The notes beneath the pieces are model-generated. The model was not told the DNA's origin. It was given only the letters and a program-made list of their open reading frames with translations, and did not search any database. Below, one piece after another: positions 35,245-43,423 of a stretch of DNA of 64,000 nt. The DNA comes from Novosphingobium sp. ZN18A2 (GTDB taxonomy: Bacteria > Pseudomonadota > Alphaproteobacteria > Sphingomonadales > Sphingomonadaceae): the NCBI RefSeq assembly GCF_036784765.1, contig NZ_CP136651.1, positions 2,852,001-2,916,000 on the forward strand, given 5' to 3'. Positions within the stretch are counted from its first letter, which is position 1. The number at the start of each line of letters is the position of its first letter. The position numbers were made by a program, and so were the translations under genes.

Positions 35245-35973
35245 TTAGCCCCGCGACCCGCCGCTGCCGCCGATCGCGGTCGGCGCCGGCCTGGGATCGT
35301 TGTCGTCCTTCGCCGTTTCGGCCATCGCCGCGACCTGCGCCTTCAACTGGGCGAGTTCGGCCTCAAGCTGGTCGACGCGCGCACCGCTGCCCGCCGGTTC
35401 GCACGGTTCCTTGCAGGGCGTGCCATAGGGGATGAATTCCTTCGCCCATTCCTCGACCGGGACAAGCGTGGAACGCGCCTTCAGGCCGATCATCGTCGCG
35501 CCTTCGGGTACGTCGTCCGTAACCACCGCGTTCGCGCCCACGCGCGCGCGCTGGCCCACGGTGATGGGGCCGAGAATTTGCGCACCCGAGCCGACGATCA
35601 CGTTGTCGAGCAGCGTCGGGTGCCGCTTGCCCGCTATGCCGTTGGCCGGGTTCGTGCCACCCAGCGTCACGCACTGGTAGATCGTGACATTGTCGCCGAT
35701 CTCGGCCGTTTCTCCGATCACGGTAAAGCCGTGGTCGATAAACAGGTGCTTGCCGATCGTCGCGCCGGGATGGATGTCGATCGCGGTGAAAAAGCGCGAC
35801 ATGTGGTTCACCAGCCGCGCAAGGAAGAACAGCTTGCCTTCGAACAGCCAGTGGGCGACGCGATGGAAACCCACCGCCCATACGCCGGGATAAAGCAGGA
35901 TCTCCCACCGCGAACGCGGCGCGGGATCACGCGAGTGGATCGAGTCCAGGTACTCTCCGAGGGCACGGAACAT
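35245..35973 (-). CDS. cysE: Serine O-acetyltransferase
   Basis: CysE acetylates serine with acetyl-CoA to give O-acetylserine for cysteine synthesis. The 242-residue protein has an N-terminal helical part (RWEILLYPGVWAVGFHRVAHWLF) and the left-handed beta-helix with DIHPGATIGKHLFIDHG, TIYQCVTLGGT and GKRHPTLLDNVIVGSGAQILGPI. The catalytic His/Asp lie in IDHG. A C-terminal tail of about 50 residues is predicted coiled-coil (VDQLEAELAQLKAQVAAMAE), longer than in compact CysE/EpsC proteins. The 265-bp folded repeat lies 32 bp upstream of the start. Confidence 0.95.
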   Translation of the reverse strand: MFRALGEYLDSIHSRDPAPRSRWEILLYPGVWAVGFHRVAHWLFEGKLFFLARLVNHMSRFFTAIDIHPGATIGKHLFIDHGFTVIGETAEIGDNVTIYQCVTLGGTNPANGIAGKRHPTLLDNVIVGSGAQILGPITVGQRARVGANAVVTDDVPEGATMIGLKARSTLVPVEEWAKEFIPYGTPCKEPCEPAGSGARVDQLEAELAQLKAQVAAMAETAKDDNDPRPAPTAIGGSGGSRG

Positions 35974-36004
35974 CCCACGAACCTTTCACTTTTTGCAGCC
36001 CTTA

Positions 36005-36269
36005 AGCCAGGCGGCACTACATTAATGCGTCGTGATTGCCCTGGGAAGCTCCGTGGGCAGGAGCGGCGCGCGGCGCAGGCTTGGTTGCCTGTGCAAGCGC
36101 CGCGACGAAGCCACGGGGCTTCCCAGGGCAACCGCTACGCGGCGGGCCGGTTTTGGCCGGTCACAGCGTTGCTCGTCGGTCACTATGCATTGGCATGGCT
36201 CCCTCCTCACGCCTCCTGACCGGCCAAAACCGGCTCCGTCACGATGCATCAATGTAATGTCGCCTGGCT
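36005..36269. repeat. 265-bp folded element with nested inverted repeats (MITE-like or structured RNA)
   Basis: Terminal inverted repeats of 31 bp (36005-36035 and 36239-36269) match at 27 positions; all four differences are transitions. Inside are two further inverted pairs. One is a 21-bp pair at 36036-36056 and 36111-36131 with a single T-G mismatch, enclosing a GC-rich inner hairpin. The other is a perfect 18-bp pair at 36146-36163 and 36217-36234. Together they predict a three-way junction with two long arms. No credible reading frame exists. One end touches the hdaA stop codon (36270-36272), and the other is 32 bp from the cysE start. It could be a non-autonomous transposon or a structured leader. 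Confidence 0.8.
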
Positions 36270-36881
36270 CTAAAGCAAGCGCGGCTGCCATTGTCCGCCC
36301 TGTTCGCCGAGCGCTTCGCGAAGCAGGGATATGGTAACGGGTGCCTTCCGCTCAAGGCTCAACCGGTCGATTGTTTCAACCAGCGCCTCCGCGGCGGCAT
36401 GCGCGCGGACCATGCGCGGGAGGAGATAGGCCGCCGCACCGTCGCACAGCGCAAGCCCGCGGCGCGCCGCGTGCTGTTCTATCAATCCGGCCAGCAACTC
36501 GTCTTCCGGCGGGCCGATTTCCACCAGCAGCGCCGCCCCCAGCCGCGAAGCGAGATCGGGCAGCGCGATCTTCCATTCACCGGGCAGCGCACTGCTGACC
36601 AGAAGCAGCGGCGTGCCGTTCGCCTGCGCGCGGTTCCAGCGATGGAACAGCTCGTCTTCGGGCAGCCTGTCGGCATCGTCGACCGCTTCGCCCAGCCCCG
36701 ATGCGGCAAACCAGCGCGCGATCAGGCTTTTGCCCGAACGCGGCGGCCCGGCAAGGATCGCGGTGCGGAACGGCCAGTCCCCCGGCTTGGCCAGCCGGTC
36801 GAGCACGTGCTGGATGCCTGCCGAAAGCACGATGGATTCGGCGCCTTGCGTGGCGGACAGCGGAAGGGGAATCTGGCGCAC
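36270..36881 (-). CDS. hdaA: DnaA-related replication regulator HdaA
   Basis: A 203-residue AAA+ protein resembling DnaA domain III without a DNA-binding domain. HdaA/Hda, with the beta clamp, promotes ATP hydrolysis by DnaA and limits re-initiation. The opening RQIPLPLSA, which in the family holds the clamp-binding QxxLxL-type motif, begins right after the start. Walker A is GPPRSGKSLIARWF, an acidic DDAD-like Walker B follows, and the arginine-finger region is LASRLGAALLVEI. The start is GTG at 36881, with AGGA upstream. It follows the DUF2066-like gene on the same strand by 20 bp. Confidence 0.86.
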   Translation of the reverse strand: MRQIPLPLSATQGAESIVLSAGIQHVLDRLAKPGDWPFRTAILAGPPRSGKSLIARWFAASGLGEAVDDADRLPEDELFHRWNRAQANGTPLLLVSSALPGEWKIALPDLASRLGAALLVEIGPPEDELLAGLIEQHAARRGLALCDGAAAYLLPRMVRAHAAAEALVETIDRLSLERKAPVTISLLREALGEQGGQWQPRLL

Positions 36882-36901
36882 GGCGGGCGATCCTGCCCGC
36901 C

Positions 36902-38197
36902 TTACTTGCGAATGCTGAGCGCGCCGGAGCCTTGCGTGACCTGCCAGCCGCGCGTCTTCAGCGCGGATGCCAGATCGTCCAGGCTGCCCGCGAACGTCAC
37001 CCGCAGCACCGACGTGCCGCCGATCGCGATAGAGGTGGTGGCCACCGTCTTCACACCCGGCACACCGCGCACCGCAGACATTCCCGCGTCCACCGAAGCG
37101 GCCTCTGGCGTTGCGATCTGGACGGTATAGACGCCCGAAACGGCAACCGGGCCGGGCGCGGATGCGGTGCCCGACTGGGTATCGCCCAGCGCGGCCGGCT
37201 GGCTCTGCGCGCCAAGACCCTGCGAATCGAGGATCTCGTCGATCAGCGCGGGGTCCACCTTCTGCTGCATGTTGAGCGACGCATCGGGCGCAAGCTGGCC
37301 CTGCGCAAGGGCGGTGGCGTAAATGCCGTCGAGCCGCTGGATCGCCTGCTCCAGCATCTTGGGCAGGTCGTCGTCTCCGTTCGCGGTCAGCGTGAAACTG
37401 CCCAGATAGCGGTTGTCCGGCCCGAAGCGCGCGGTGAAGGTGCCGCGAATCGGGCCGCCCGGCCATTGCCGCTCAAGCCGCGCAATCGGCATTATCACGT
37501 CGGACGCGCCGAACTCGTCGAGAATCAGGCGCCACCAGGTCCGGCTGCGGCGATCGATCTGCCCGGCGTTGAGCAGCAGCGAATCGGCACCCGCGCCGTT
37601 CGGCCGCACATAGTCGATCACGCTTTGCCCGGTGCGGAATTCGGCCCAGGCGCGCTGCCACGGGGTGCGCGTTTCGTAAACCGATGCCGCGCCGCCTTCG
37701 TAAAGCACCGGGACGACGAGCATCGGCGCGGAATGGGCGCGGTCGCTCTTCAGGCCGAGCAGCGCGCCGGTACGCGCACGGTCGAAAATCACGCCCAGCG
37801 TCGCGACATAGCGGCGCGGTCCGATCTCTTCCTTCTGCACGACGACGGCGGACACCATCGATTCGAGCTGCGAATCGGATATCGCCGGAACCTTGCCGCC
37901 AGACCCGTGCTGTGCCCACAGCTTGGCCCAGCCCTTGCGCTGCGCCTCTTGCCAGCCTTTCTGGCGCGCATCGTAGGAATCCTTTGCGGTCACATCGACA
38001 TCGATCCCGTCGACTTCGAAATCGCCGCTGCTGGCAACGGGCGCGATGCCGCGATCCCCTTCGATCTGGGCGATAAGCGCGGGGCCGATCAGGAACAGCG
38101 CAAGCGCGCCAAGCGCCGCGACAACGATCGCAAGCGCAGCGGAACGGCGCGACTTCGGCAGGAACGTCATGTGGCTGGCGGCCAAGAAAACCCTCAT
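36902..38197 (-). CDS. Membrane-anchored DUF2066-like protein
   Basis: A 431-residue protein with one N-terminal membrane helix (AALAIVVAALGALALFLIGPALIA) and a large periplasmic part. The segment FEVDGIDVDVTAKDSYDARQKGWQEAQRKGWAKLW followed by VVVQKEEIGPRRYVATLGVIFD fits DUF2066. The C-terminal 80 residues (VYTVQIATPEAASVDAGMSAVRGVPGVKTVATTSIAIGG) look like a small alpha-beta, heavy-metal-associated-like fold without its Cys pair. Function is unknown. It is upstream of hdaA and divergent from purM, an order common in sphingomonads as I recall. ATG at 38170 is an alternative start. Confidence 0.68.
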   Translation of the reverse strand: MRVFLAASHMTFLPKSRRSAALAIVVAALGALALFLIGPALIAQIEGDRGIAPVASSGDFEVDGIDVDVTAKDSYDARQKGWQEAQRKGWAKLWAQHGSGGKVPAISDSQLESMVSAVVVQKEEIGPRRYVATLGVIFDRARTGALLGLKSDRAHSAPMLVVPVLYEGGAASVYETRTPWQRAWAEFRTGQSVIDYVRPNGAGADSLLLNAGQIDRRSRTWWRLILDEFGASDVIMPIARLERQWPGGPIRGTFTARFGPDNRYLGSFTLTANGDDDLPKMLEQAIQRLDGIYATALAQGQLAPDASLNMQQKVDPALIDEILDSQGLGAQSQPAALGDTQSGTASAPGPVAVSGVYTVQIATPEAASVDAGMSAVRGVPGVKTVATTSIAIGGTSVLRVTFAGSLDDLASALKTRGWQVTQGSGALSIRK

Positions 38198-38294
38198 CCG
38201 GCCGCGTTCGGAAAAGTTTGTGCGGCCCTTCGCGGGCGCTTTTGCCCAAAGGCAAGTAGAAATCCAAGCCGTAAAGCGTTAGGCGGCGCGCACC

Positions 38295-39404
38295 ATGGCA
38301 TCAGACGACACCGGAAACCCCGAATCCTACAGCTACGCCAATGCCGGCGTGGACATCGCCGCGGGCAATGCGCTCGTGCGGGCGATCGGCCCGCTCGCCA
38401 AGTCCACCGCACGCCCCGGCGCGGACGCGGATCTTGGCGGATTCGGCGGGTTTTTCGACCCGCGCGCCGCCGGATACAAAGACCCGCTGCTGGTTGCCGG
38501 GAACGATGGCGTGGGCACCAAGGTGAAGCTTGCGATCGACCACGACCGGCACGATGCGATCGGCATAGACCTTGTCGCTATGTGCGTGAACGACCTGATC
38601 GTCCAGGGCGCCGAACCGCTGTTCTTCCTGGACTATTTCGCGACCGGCAAGCTCGACAACGGGGTGGCGGAGCGAGTCGTTGCCGGAATCGCCGACGGTT
38701 GCAAACTGGCGGGCTGCGCGCTGATCGGCGGCGAGACGGCGGAAATGCCGGGCATGTACGCGGCGGGCGACTATGACCTGGCCGGCTTCTGCGTCGGCGC
38801 GGTGGAGCGGGGCGAGCAATTGACCGGCGACCGCGTGGCCGAAGGCAACGTGCTGCTGGGCCTTGCCAGTTCGGGCGTCCATTCGAACGGCTATTCGCTG
38901 GTGCGCCGCCTTGCCGCCGACAAGGGCTGGAAGATGGACCGCCCCGCCCTGTTCGACCAGGACAGGCTGCTGATCGACTACCTGATCGAACCGACGCGCA
39001 TCTATGTGAAGACGCTGCTGCCGCTGGTGCGCGCGGGCCGGATCAACGCGCTGGCCCATATCACCGGCGGCGGGCTGCTGGAAAACGTGCCGCGCGTGCT
39101 TCCCGAAGGGCTGCATGCGTGGATTTCCGCCGATGCCTGGCCGCAATCGCGGCTGATGGCGTTCCTGCAGGCGCAGGGCAATATCGAACCGCAGGAAATG
39201 GCGCGCACGTTCAACTGCGGCATCGGCATGGTGCTGGCCGTATCGCCCGACGAAGTGGCCGGCGTAACCCGCGACCTGCAAGCCGCGGGCGAGACGGTTT
39301 ACGAAATCGGCGCCATCGAAAAGGGACCGCGCGGTTGCACTGTGGCGGGGGCGCCGGGCAGCTGGTCCGCGCGCGCGGCGTGGGACGCCACGCACACCGC
39401 GTGA
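38295..39404 (+). CDS. purM: Phosphoribosylformylglycinamidine cyclo-ligase (AIR synthetase)
   Basis: PurM closes the imidazole ring, forming AIR from FGAM with ATP. The 369-residue protein shows [15 protein letters not shown], the signature [51 protein letters not shown] and [16 protein letters not shown]. Length is slightly above the usual 345-355 because of a short N-terminal extension. It is convergent with the AI-2E permease gene (four bases between stops), which separates it from purN. Confidence 0.97.
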   Translation: MASDDTGNPESYSYANAGVDIAAGNALVRAIGPLAKSTARPGADADLGGFGGFFDPRAAGYKDPLLVAGNDGVGTKVKLAIDHDRHDAIGIDLVAMCVNDLIVQGAEPLFFLDYFATGKLDNGVAERVVAGIADGCKLAGCALIGGETAEMPGMYAAGDYDLAGFCVGAVERGEQLTGDRVAEGNVLLGLASSGVHSNGYSLVRRLAADKGWKMDRPALFDQDRLLIDYLIEPTRIYVKTLLPLVRAGRINALAHITGGGLLENVPRVLPEGLHAWISADAWPQSRLMAFLQAQGNIEPQEMARTFNCGIGMVLAVSPDEVAGVTRDLQAAGETVYEIGAIEKGPRGCTVAGAPGSWSARAAWDATHTA

Positions 39405-39408
39405 CGGT

Positions 39409-40467
39409 TCACGCCTCGTCGGGCACCGGCTCAACATCCGATTCGCCCAGCGTGTCGCGCAAGTAGAACTCGCGCACGCCGACGAACGTGACCACCAGCA
39501 GCGCGCCCGCGAAGAACACGCCATAGACACCGAAGACCGCGCCCACCGCCAGGATGGTGAACAGCGTTACCGCCGGGGGGATGTTGATCACGCGGCGGTT
39601 GATTACCGGCGTCAGCAACCACGCCTCTGCCAGCCGCACCACGACATAGGCGATCAAAGTGCGCACCAGCACCGATCCGCCCGCTTCCGCCGCAAGGCCG
39701 ATCGACGGGACCATGGCGACTGCCGGCCCGACATAGGGCACGAATTCGCTCAGCCCGCCAAGCAGGCCCAGCGCCGCCCAGGATTTCAGCCCCGCCATCC
39801 ACAGCGCGCCGCCGATGAACACCGTCATCGCCGCCATCGAAAGCAGCTTCGCGGTCAGCCACAAGCGCAATGCGCGCGACATTTCCTTAAGCGCGCGCTC
39901 CATCGTCGGACGCGCGGCGGGCGGGGTAAGCAGGATCAGCCCGCGCGCATAGGGCTTGGGATTGCCGGTAAGGAACAGCGCGCCCACGATCACGATCACC
40001 ATGTTGACCAGCACCATGCCCGCGCCGGACAACAGGTCTCCCAGCCGGTTGGCGATGGTGCCGCCGCCGGTCGCCGCTTCCACCGCCTGAACCACGGCGC
40101 GGCCCACGGGCGAGCCGGAAAGGCCATCCTCGATGGATTTGATCGTGCCCGGCAGGTTGCCCAGCATCCGCCCGATCTCGCTGCCGAACTGGACGGTCAG
40201 CAGGAAGCCGATGGCGCCCAGCACCGCCAGGACCAGCGTCACCCCCAACCCCAGCGCGATGCGGTGATTCTTCACGCCGAGCCGCTGGAACAGCCGGCCC
40301 GCGCTACCGAACACCACCGCCAGCAGCACCGAACCGAAGGCCAGCATCAACAGGTGCGCCGCGCGCCACACCACAAGCAGCACGATGGCGATGGCAATCG
40401 TCCACGCCAGCCGCCGCAGAAAGGGCCGGTCATCCTCGTGCGGGCGGAAAACGGGCTTCATCGCCAT
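39409..40467 (-). CDS. AI-2E family transporter (PerM-like permease)
   Basis: A 352-residue inner-membrane protein with eight or so hydrophobic helices and the family hallmark segments FVPYVGPAVAMVPSIGLA, LLTPVINRRVINIPPAVTLFTIL and GVYGVFFAGALLVV. Such permeases have been linked to autoinducer-2 export or Na+/H+ exchange, but most have no known substrate. The ATG at 40467 directly precedes the first helix region. The open frame extending to 41298 is antisense to purN and was dropped. Confidence 0.85.
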   Translation of the reverse strand: MAMKPVFRPHEDDRPFLRRLAWTIAIAIVLLVVWRAAHLLMLAFGSVLLAVVFGSAGRLFQRLGVKNHRIALGLGVTLVLAVLGAIGFLLTVQFGSEIGRMLGNLPGTIKSIEDGLSGSPVGRAVVQAVEAATGGGTIANRLGDLLSGAGMVLVNMVIVIVGALFLTGNPKPYARGLILLTPPAARPTMERALKEMSRALRLWLTAKLLSMAAMTVFIGGALWMAGLKSWAALGLLGGLSEFVPYVGPAVAMVPSIGLAAEAGGSVLVRTLIAYVVVRLAEAWLLTPVINRRVINIPPAVTLFTILAVGAVFGVYGVFFAGALLVVTFVGVREFYLRDTLGESDVEPVPDEA

Positions 40468-40584
40468 GTTGCCGCAAGGCCCGCGTGCGCATAGAGAGAG
40501 CCGCAGAGCCGTGATGAACCCGTTCCCATCATATCCAGAGACAATGCCCGCAGGCGGCAGGCCGTTCCCGCAAGGGGACTGGGG

Positions 40585-41538
40585 GTGAGCGCGCGCGCAC
40601 CGGTGGCGGTGCTGATTTCCGGTTCGGGTACGAACATGGCTGCCCTCCTTTATGCCAGCCGCGCGGCCGATTGCCCCTATGAAATCGTGCTGGTCGCGTC
40701 GAACGACCCGCAGGCGGGCGGGTTGAAGCTGGCCGAAGCCGAAGGCGTGGCGACCTTTGCGCTGCCGCACAAGGGGATGGACCGCAAAGCGCACGACATG
40801 GCGATGGACGCTGCGATTCGCGAAGCGGGCGCCCAATACGTGGCGCTGGCCGGGTACATGCGCATTCTGACGCCGGGCTTCGTTTCGCGCTGGGAAGGCC
40901 GGATGCTGAACATCCACCCCTCTCTGCTGCCCAGGTACAAGGGGCTGCACACGCACCAGCGCGCGATAGAGGCAGGGGACAGCCACGGCGGGTGCAGCGT
41001 CCACCTTGTCACCGCCGAACTGGACGACGGGCCGCTGCTGGGCCAGACGCCGGTCGCCATCGTGCCCGGCGACACCGAGGAGACGCTGGCCGCGCGCGTG
41101 CTGATCGCCGAACACCAGCTCTATTCGCGCACGCTGGCCGCCTATGTCGCGCGCGAAACCGATCCGGAATGGCTGCTGGGCCAGCTGCGCCCGCTGGCCA
41201 TGGCCCAGCCCGAGGCGGAAGAGACGGTAAGCCACGGCATGGCCTGCTTCGGCATCGCGGGCGGCAAGAAGTTCGCCTATTTCTCGTCCAACCACCATGG
41301 CGACGGGCGCGTGGCGCTGCTGTGCAAGATCAGCGGCGCGGACGAACAGGCCATGCTGATTGAGCGCGATGCGGACCGCTTTTCCCGCCCCGCCTATTTC
41401 GGCGACGGCTGGATCGCCATGCGGCTTGACCTCGGCGGCGTCGACTGGGCCGAGATAGAAGGCTGGCTCACCCGATCATGGCGCGCCGTCGCGCCGAAGA
41501 AGCTGACGCGCCTGCTCGACGCAGCGGACGAGTTCTAA
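40585..41538 (+). CDS. purN: GAR transformylase PurN fused to a YjbR-like domain
   Basis: The N-terminal 200 residues are PurN, which formylates GAR with 10-formyl-THF. The phosphate loop is GSGTN (13-17), the catalytic segment is LNIHPSLLPRYKG (Asn109, His111) and the Asp is in AELDDGP (147). The C-terminal part (about 210-317) resembles MmcQ/YjbR-type small domains (HGMACFGIAGGKKFAYFSSNHHG; RPAYFGDGWIAMRLDLGGVDWAEIEGWLTRSWRAVAPKKL). One uninterrupted frame joins them with a linker of about 15 residues. The start is GTG at 40585. The stop overlaps the convergent methyltransferase gene by four bases. Confidence 0.9.
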   Translation: MSARAPVAVLISGSGTNMAALLYASRAADCPYEIVLVASNDPQAGGLKLAEAEGVATFALPHKGMDRKAHDMAMDAAIREAGAQYVALAGYMRILTPGFVSRWEGRMLNIHPSLLPRYKGLHTHQRAIEAGDSHGGCSVHLVTAELDDGPLLGQTPVAIVPGDTEETLAARVLIAEHQLYSRTLAAYVARETDPEWLLGQLRPLAMAQPEAEETVSHGMACFGIAGGKKFAYFSSNHHGDGRVALLCKISGADEQAMLIERDADRFSRPAYFGDGWIAMRLDLGGVDWAEIEGWLTRSWRAVAPKKLTRLLDAADEF

Positions 41539-42275
41539 GGCGTTCTGCGCCCCACGCCCGGGATGATCATGCCCACGCTTGCGCGATATTCGACGTATGT
41601 CGAACCGAAACGCTTCACCAGATCGCGTTCTTCATATCGGATGCCGATCAGCAGATAGACCGTCATCCCGGCGGCGAAGAGGACATGGCCCGCGGTCATG
41701 TGCGGCGTCGCCCACAGCGCGATGAAAAAGCCCGTATAGATCGGGTGGCGCACCGCGCGGTAAAACAGTGGCGTCACGAAGCGCGGATCGGGCATCGGGG
41801 CATTGCGCACGTGCGACCATGCCTGCGCCAGCCCGAACAGCTCGAAATGGTTGATCAGCCACGTGCTGATGAAAACGACGCCGATTCCACCCAGGAACAG
41901 CGCCCACAGCACGATTTGCCCGGCCGGGCTGGTTACGTTCCACACCATCCGGTCGATCGGGTGCCAGAAGGCGAACAGGATGGCCAGCGCCACCGCCGCA
42001 CCCAGGCAATAGACGCTGCGTTCAAGCTGCACGGGGACGATCCGCGTCCACGCGGCCTTGAAGCCGCTGCGCGCCATCACCGAATGCTGGATGCCGAAAA
42101 AGGCAATAAGCGCAACGTCGATAACCGCGGCGACCGGCGCCGGGGCGACCAGTCCCTTGTCAATATTGGTGGGCAGTTCGGGAATCCCGGCAAGGAACCC
42201 CACGAAATAGGCGAAGGCGGCAAAGAAGGCGAAATAGCACAGCACAGCCGTCAACATTCCGAGAACGCGGCTCAT
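41535..42275 (-). CDS. Isoprenylcysteine-methyltransferase-like protein (MddA-type)
   Basis: A 246-residue integral membrane protein with about six helices. The C-terminal FYRAVRHPIYTGFFIALW and RYEERDLVKRFGSTYVEYRASVGMIIPG are the SAM-binding signature of the ICMT/NnrU/MddA superfamily. Length and the HSVMARSGFKAAWTR segment point to methanethiol S-methyltransferase MddA, which makes dimethylsulfide from methanethiol. That assignment is inferred. ATG at 42275 starts the first helix. It follows ndk and its terminator on the same strand. Confidence 0.75.
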   Translation of the reverse strand: MSRVLGMLTAVLCYFAFFAAFAYFVGFLAGIPELPTNIDKGLVAPAPVAAVIDVALIAFFGIQHSVMARSGFKAAWTRIVPVQLERSVYCLGAAVALAILFAFWHPIDRMVWNVTSPAGQIVLWALFLGGIGVVFISTWLINHFELFGLAQAWSHVRNAPMPDPRFVTPLFYRAVRHPIYTGFFIALWATPHMTAGHVLFAAGMTVYLLIGIRYEERDLVKRFGSTYVEYRASVGMIIPGVGRRTP

Positions 42276-42405
42276 CTGCAATCTCCCCGTGCGGCGGGGC
42301 GGCCGTGCCGGATATTGCCGAAGGCAGCCCCCTGACCGGCAGAAAACATACCATTTCGGACCTGTTTGGTCGAATCGGGCAAGCGCTTGTTCGCGCGAAA
42401 CAAAA

Positions 42406-42434
42406 AGGCCGCCCCTCACGGGACGGCCCTTTTC
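42406..42434 (-). terminator. Rho-independent terminator after ndk
   Basis: Stem GGCCG-C-CCC (42407-42415) with GGG-A-CGGCC (42420-42428), one C-A mismatch and loop TCAC. On the minus strand it is followed by five T (42402-42406), 24 bp after the ndk stop. On the plus strand CTTTT follows, so it may work in both directions. Confidence 0.88.
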
Positions 42435-42457
42435 GTGTTCCGGCGATGTGGCGCGGA

Positions 42458-42880
42458 TCAGCCGACGATTTCTTCGGGCTTGAAGAAGAAGTCGATCTCG
42501 ATCTTCGCGTTCTCGTCGCTGTCCGAACCGTGGACCGAGTTGGCCTCGATCGATTCGGCATAAGTCTTGCGGATAGTGCCTTCGGCGGCATCGGCCGGGT
42601 TGGTAGCGCCCATCACGTCGCGGTTTGCCTTCACGGCGTCCTCACCTTCGAGAACCTGCACGACGACCGGACCGGAAATCATGAATTCCACCAGTTCGCC
42701 GAAGAAGGGGCGTTCCTTGTGGACCGCGTAGAAGCCTTCCGCCTGGTCGCGGGTCATGTGGATGCGCTTGGAAGCGACGACGCGCAGGCCGGCGTCTTCC
42801 AGCATCTTGGTAACCGCGCCGGTCAGGTTGCGGCGGGTGGCATCGGGCTTGATGATCGAAAAGGTGCGGGTAACCGCCAT
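42458..42880 (-). CDS. ndk: Nucleoside diphosphate kinase
   Basis: Ndk transfers the gamma phosphate of ATP to nucleoside diphosphates. The 140-residue protein has the catalytic His117 in NSVHGSDS, the opening [37 protein letters not shown] and [18 protein letters not shown]. Length is typical. An intrinsic terminator follows the gene. It lies 95 bp after holC on the same strand. Confidence 0.98.
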   Translation of the reverse strand: MAVTRTFSIIKPDATRRNLTGAVTKMLEDAGLRVVASKRIHMTRDQAEGFYAVHKERPFFGELVEFMISGPVVVQVLEGEDAVKANRDVMGATNPADAAEGTIRKTYAESIEANSVHGSDSDENAKIEIDFFFKPEEIVG

Positions 42881-42975
42881 GACGTATGTTCCTTGCGAGG
42901 GTATGTAACTATTTTGCGCGCGCCCCTAGCGGGCTTTTCGCGGCGCGGCAAGGTGGGGGTGCGCAGCGCAGAGCC

Positions 42976-43413
42976 CTACCCCGCCTTCACCCACTTGCCC
43001 CCGTCCTGCCGCCAGAAGTGCGGTTCGGCGTCGTCGCGCGCCTTTACCATCCGCCAGGTTTCGCGCGCGGCCTGCACCCGGTCTTCCCCGAACAGCAGGA
43101 ACACGCGCTCGGTTCCGTCCGCCTCTTCGCGCCACAGCCCGTCGGCATAGGCGACATATTTCGCGCCGTTTTCCGGTTCCACGCCCTGCGAGAGCAGCAC
43201 CGGCTGGCGATCCGCGTGCGGTTCTCCCGCGCGGCCGTTGGCAAGGAAGCTGTCCGGCAGACGCGTCCACAGCGCCTCGCTTATGCGGGCCAGTTGCGCC
43301 TCGTCGTCCGATACCACCAGCAGCCGCGCCCCGGCGGACAGCGTGTTGCGCGCGATCAGCGGCAGCACGGCCTCTGCCGGGTCACGGGTCAGCTGGTAGA
43401 AATCGACGCGCAT
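42976..43413 (-). CDS. holC: DNA polymerase III subunit chi
   Basis: HolC links the replicative clamp loader to SSB. The 145-residue protein begins MRVDFYQLTRDPAEAVLPLIARNTLSAGARLLVV and has the typical LWTRLPDSFLANGRAGEPHADRQPVLL and ADGTERVFLLFG segments. It starts 10 bp after pepA, the same pepA-holC order seen widely in Proteobacteria. The longer frame to 43620 overlaps pepA and was rejected. Confidence 0.9.
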   Translation of the reverse strand: MRVDFYQLTRDPAEAVLPLIARNTLSAGARLLVVSDDEAQLARISEALWTRLPDSFLANGRAGEPHADRQPVLLSQGVEPENGAKYVAYADGLWREEADGTERVFLLFGEDRVQAARETWRMVKARDDAEPHFWRQDGGKWVKAG

Positions 43414-43423
43414 CGCCCCCGGA

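Noticed and set aside
36005..36269. Short open frames inside the folded element as peptides
   Set aside because: They start and stop within stem arms, are mirrored on both strands as expected for inverted repeats, and have no ribosome binding sites.
36902..37466. Long N-terminal extension of the hdaA frame to 37466
   Set aside because: It overlaps the DUF2066-like gene in another register and is Arg/Gly/Ala-rich shadow sequence; the GTG at 36881 gives a normal HdaA.
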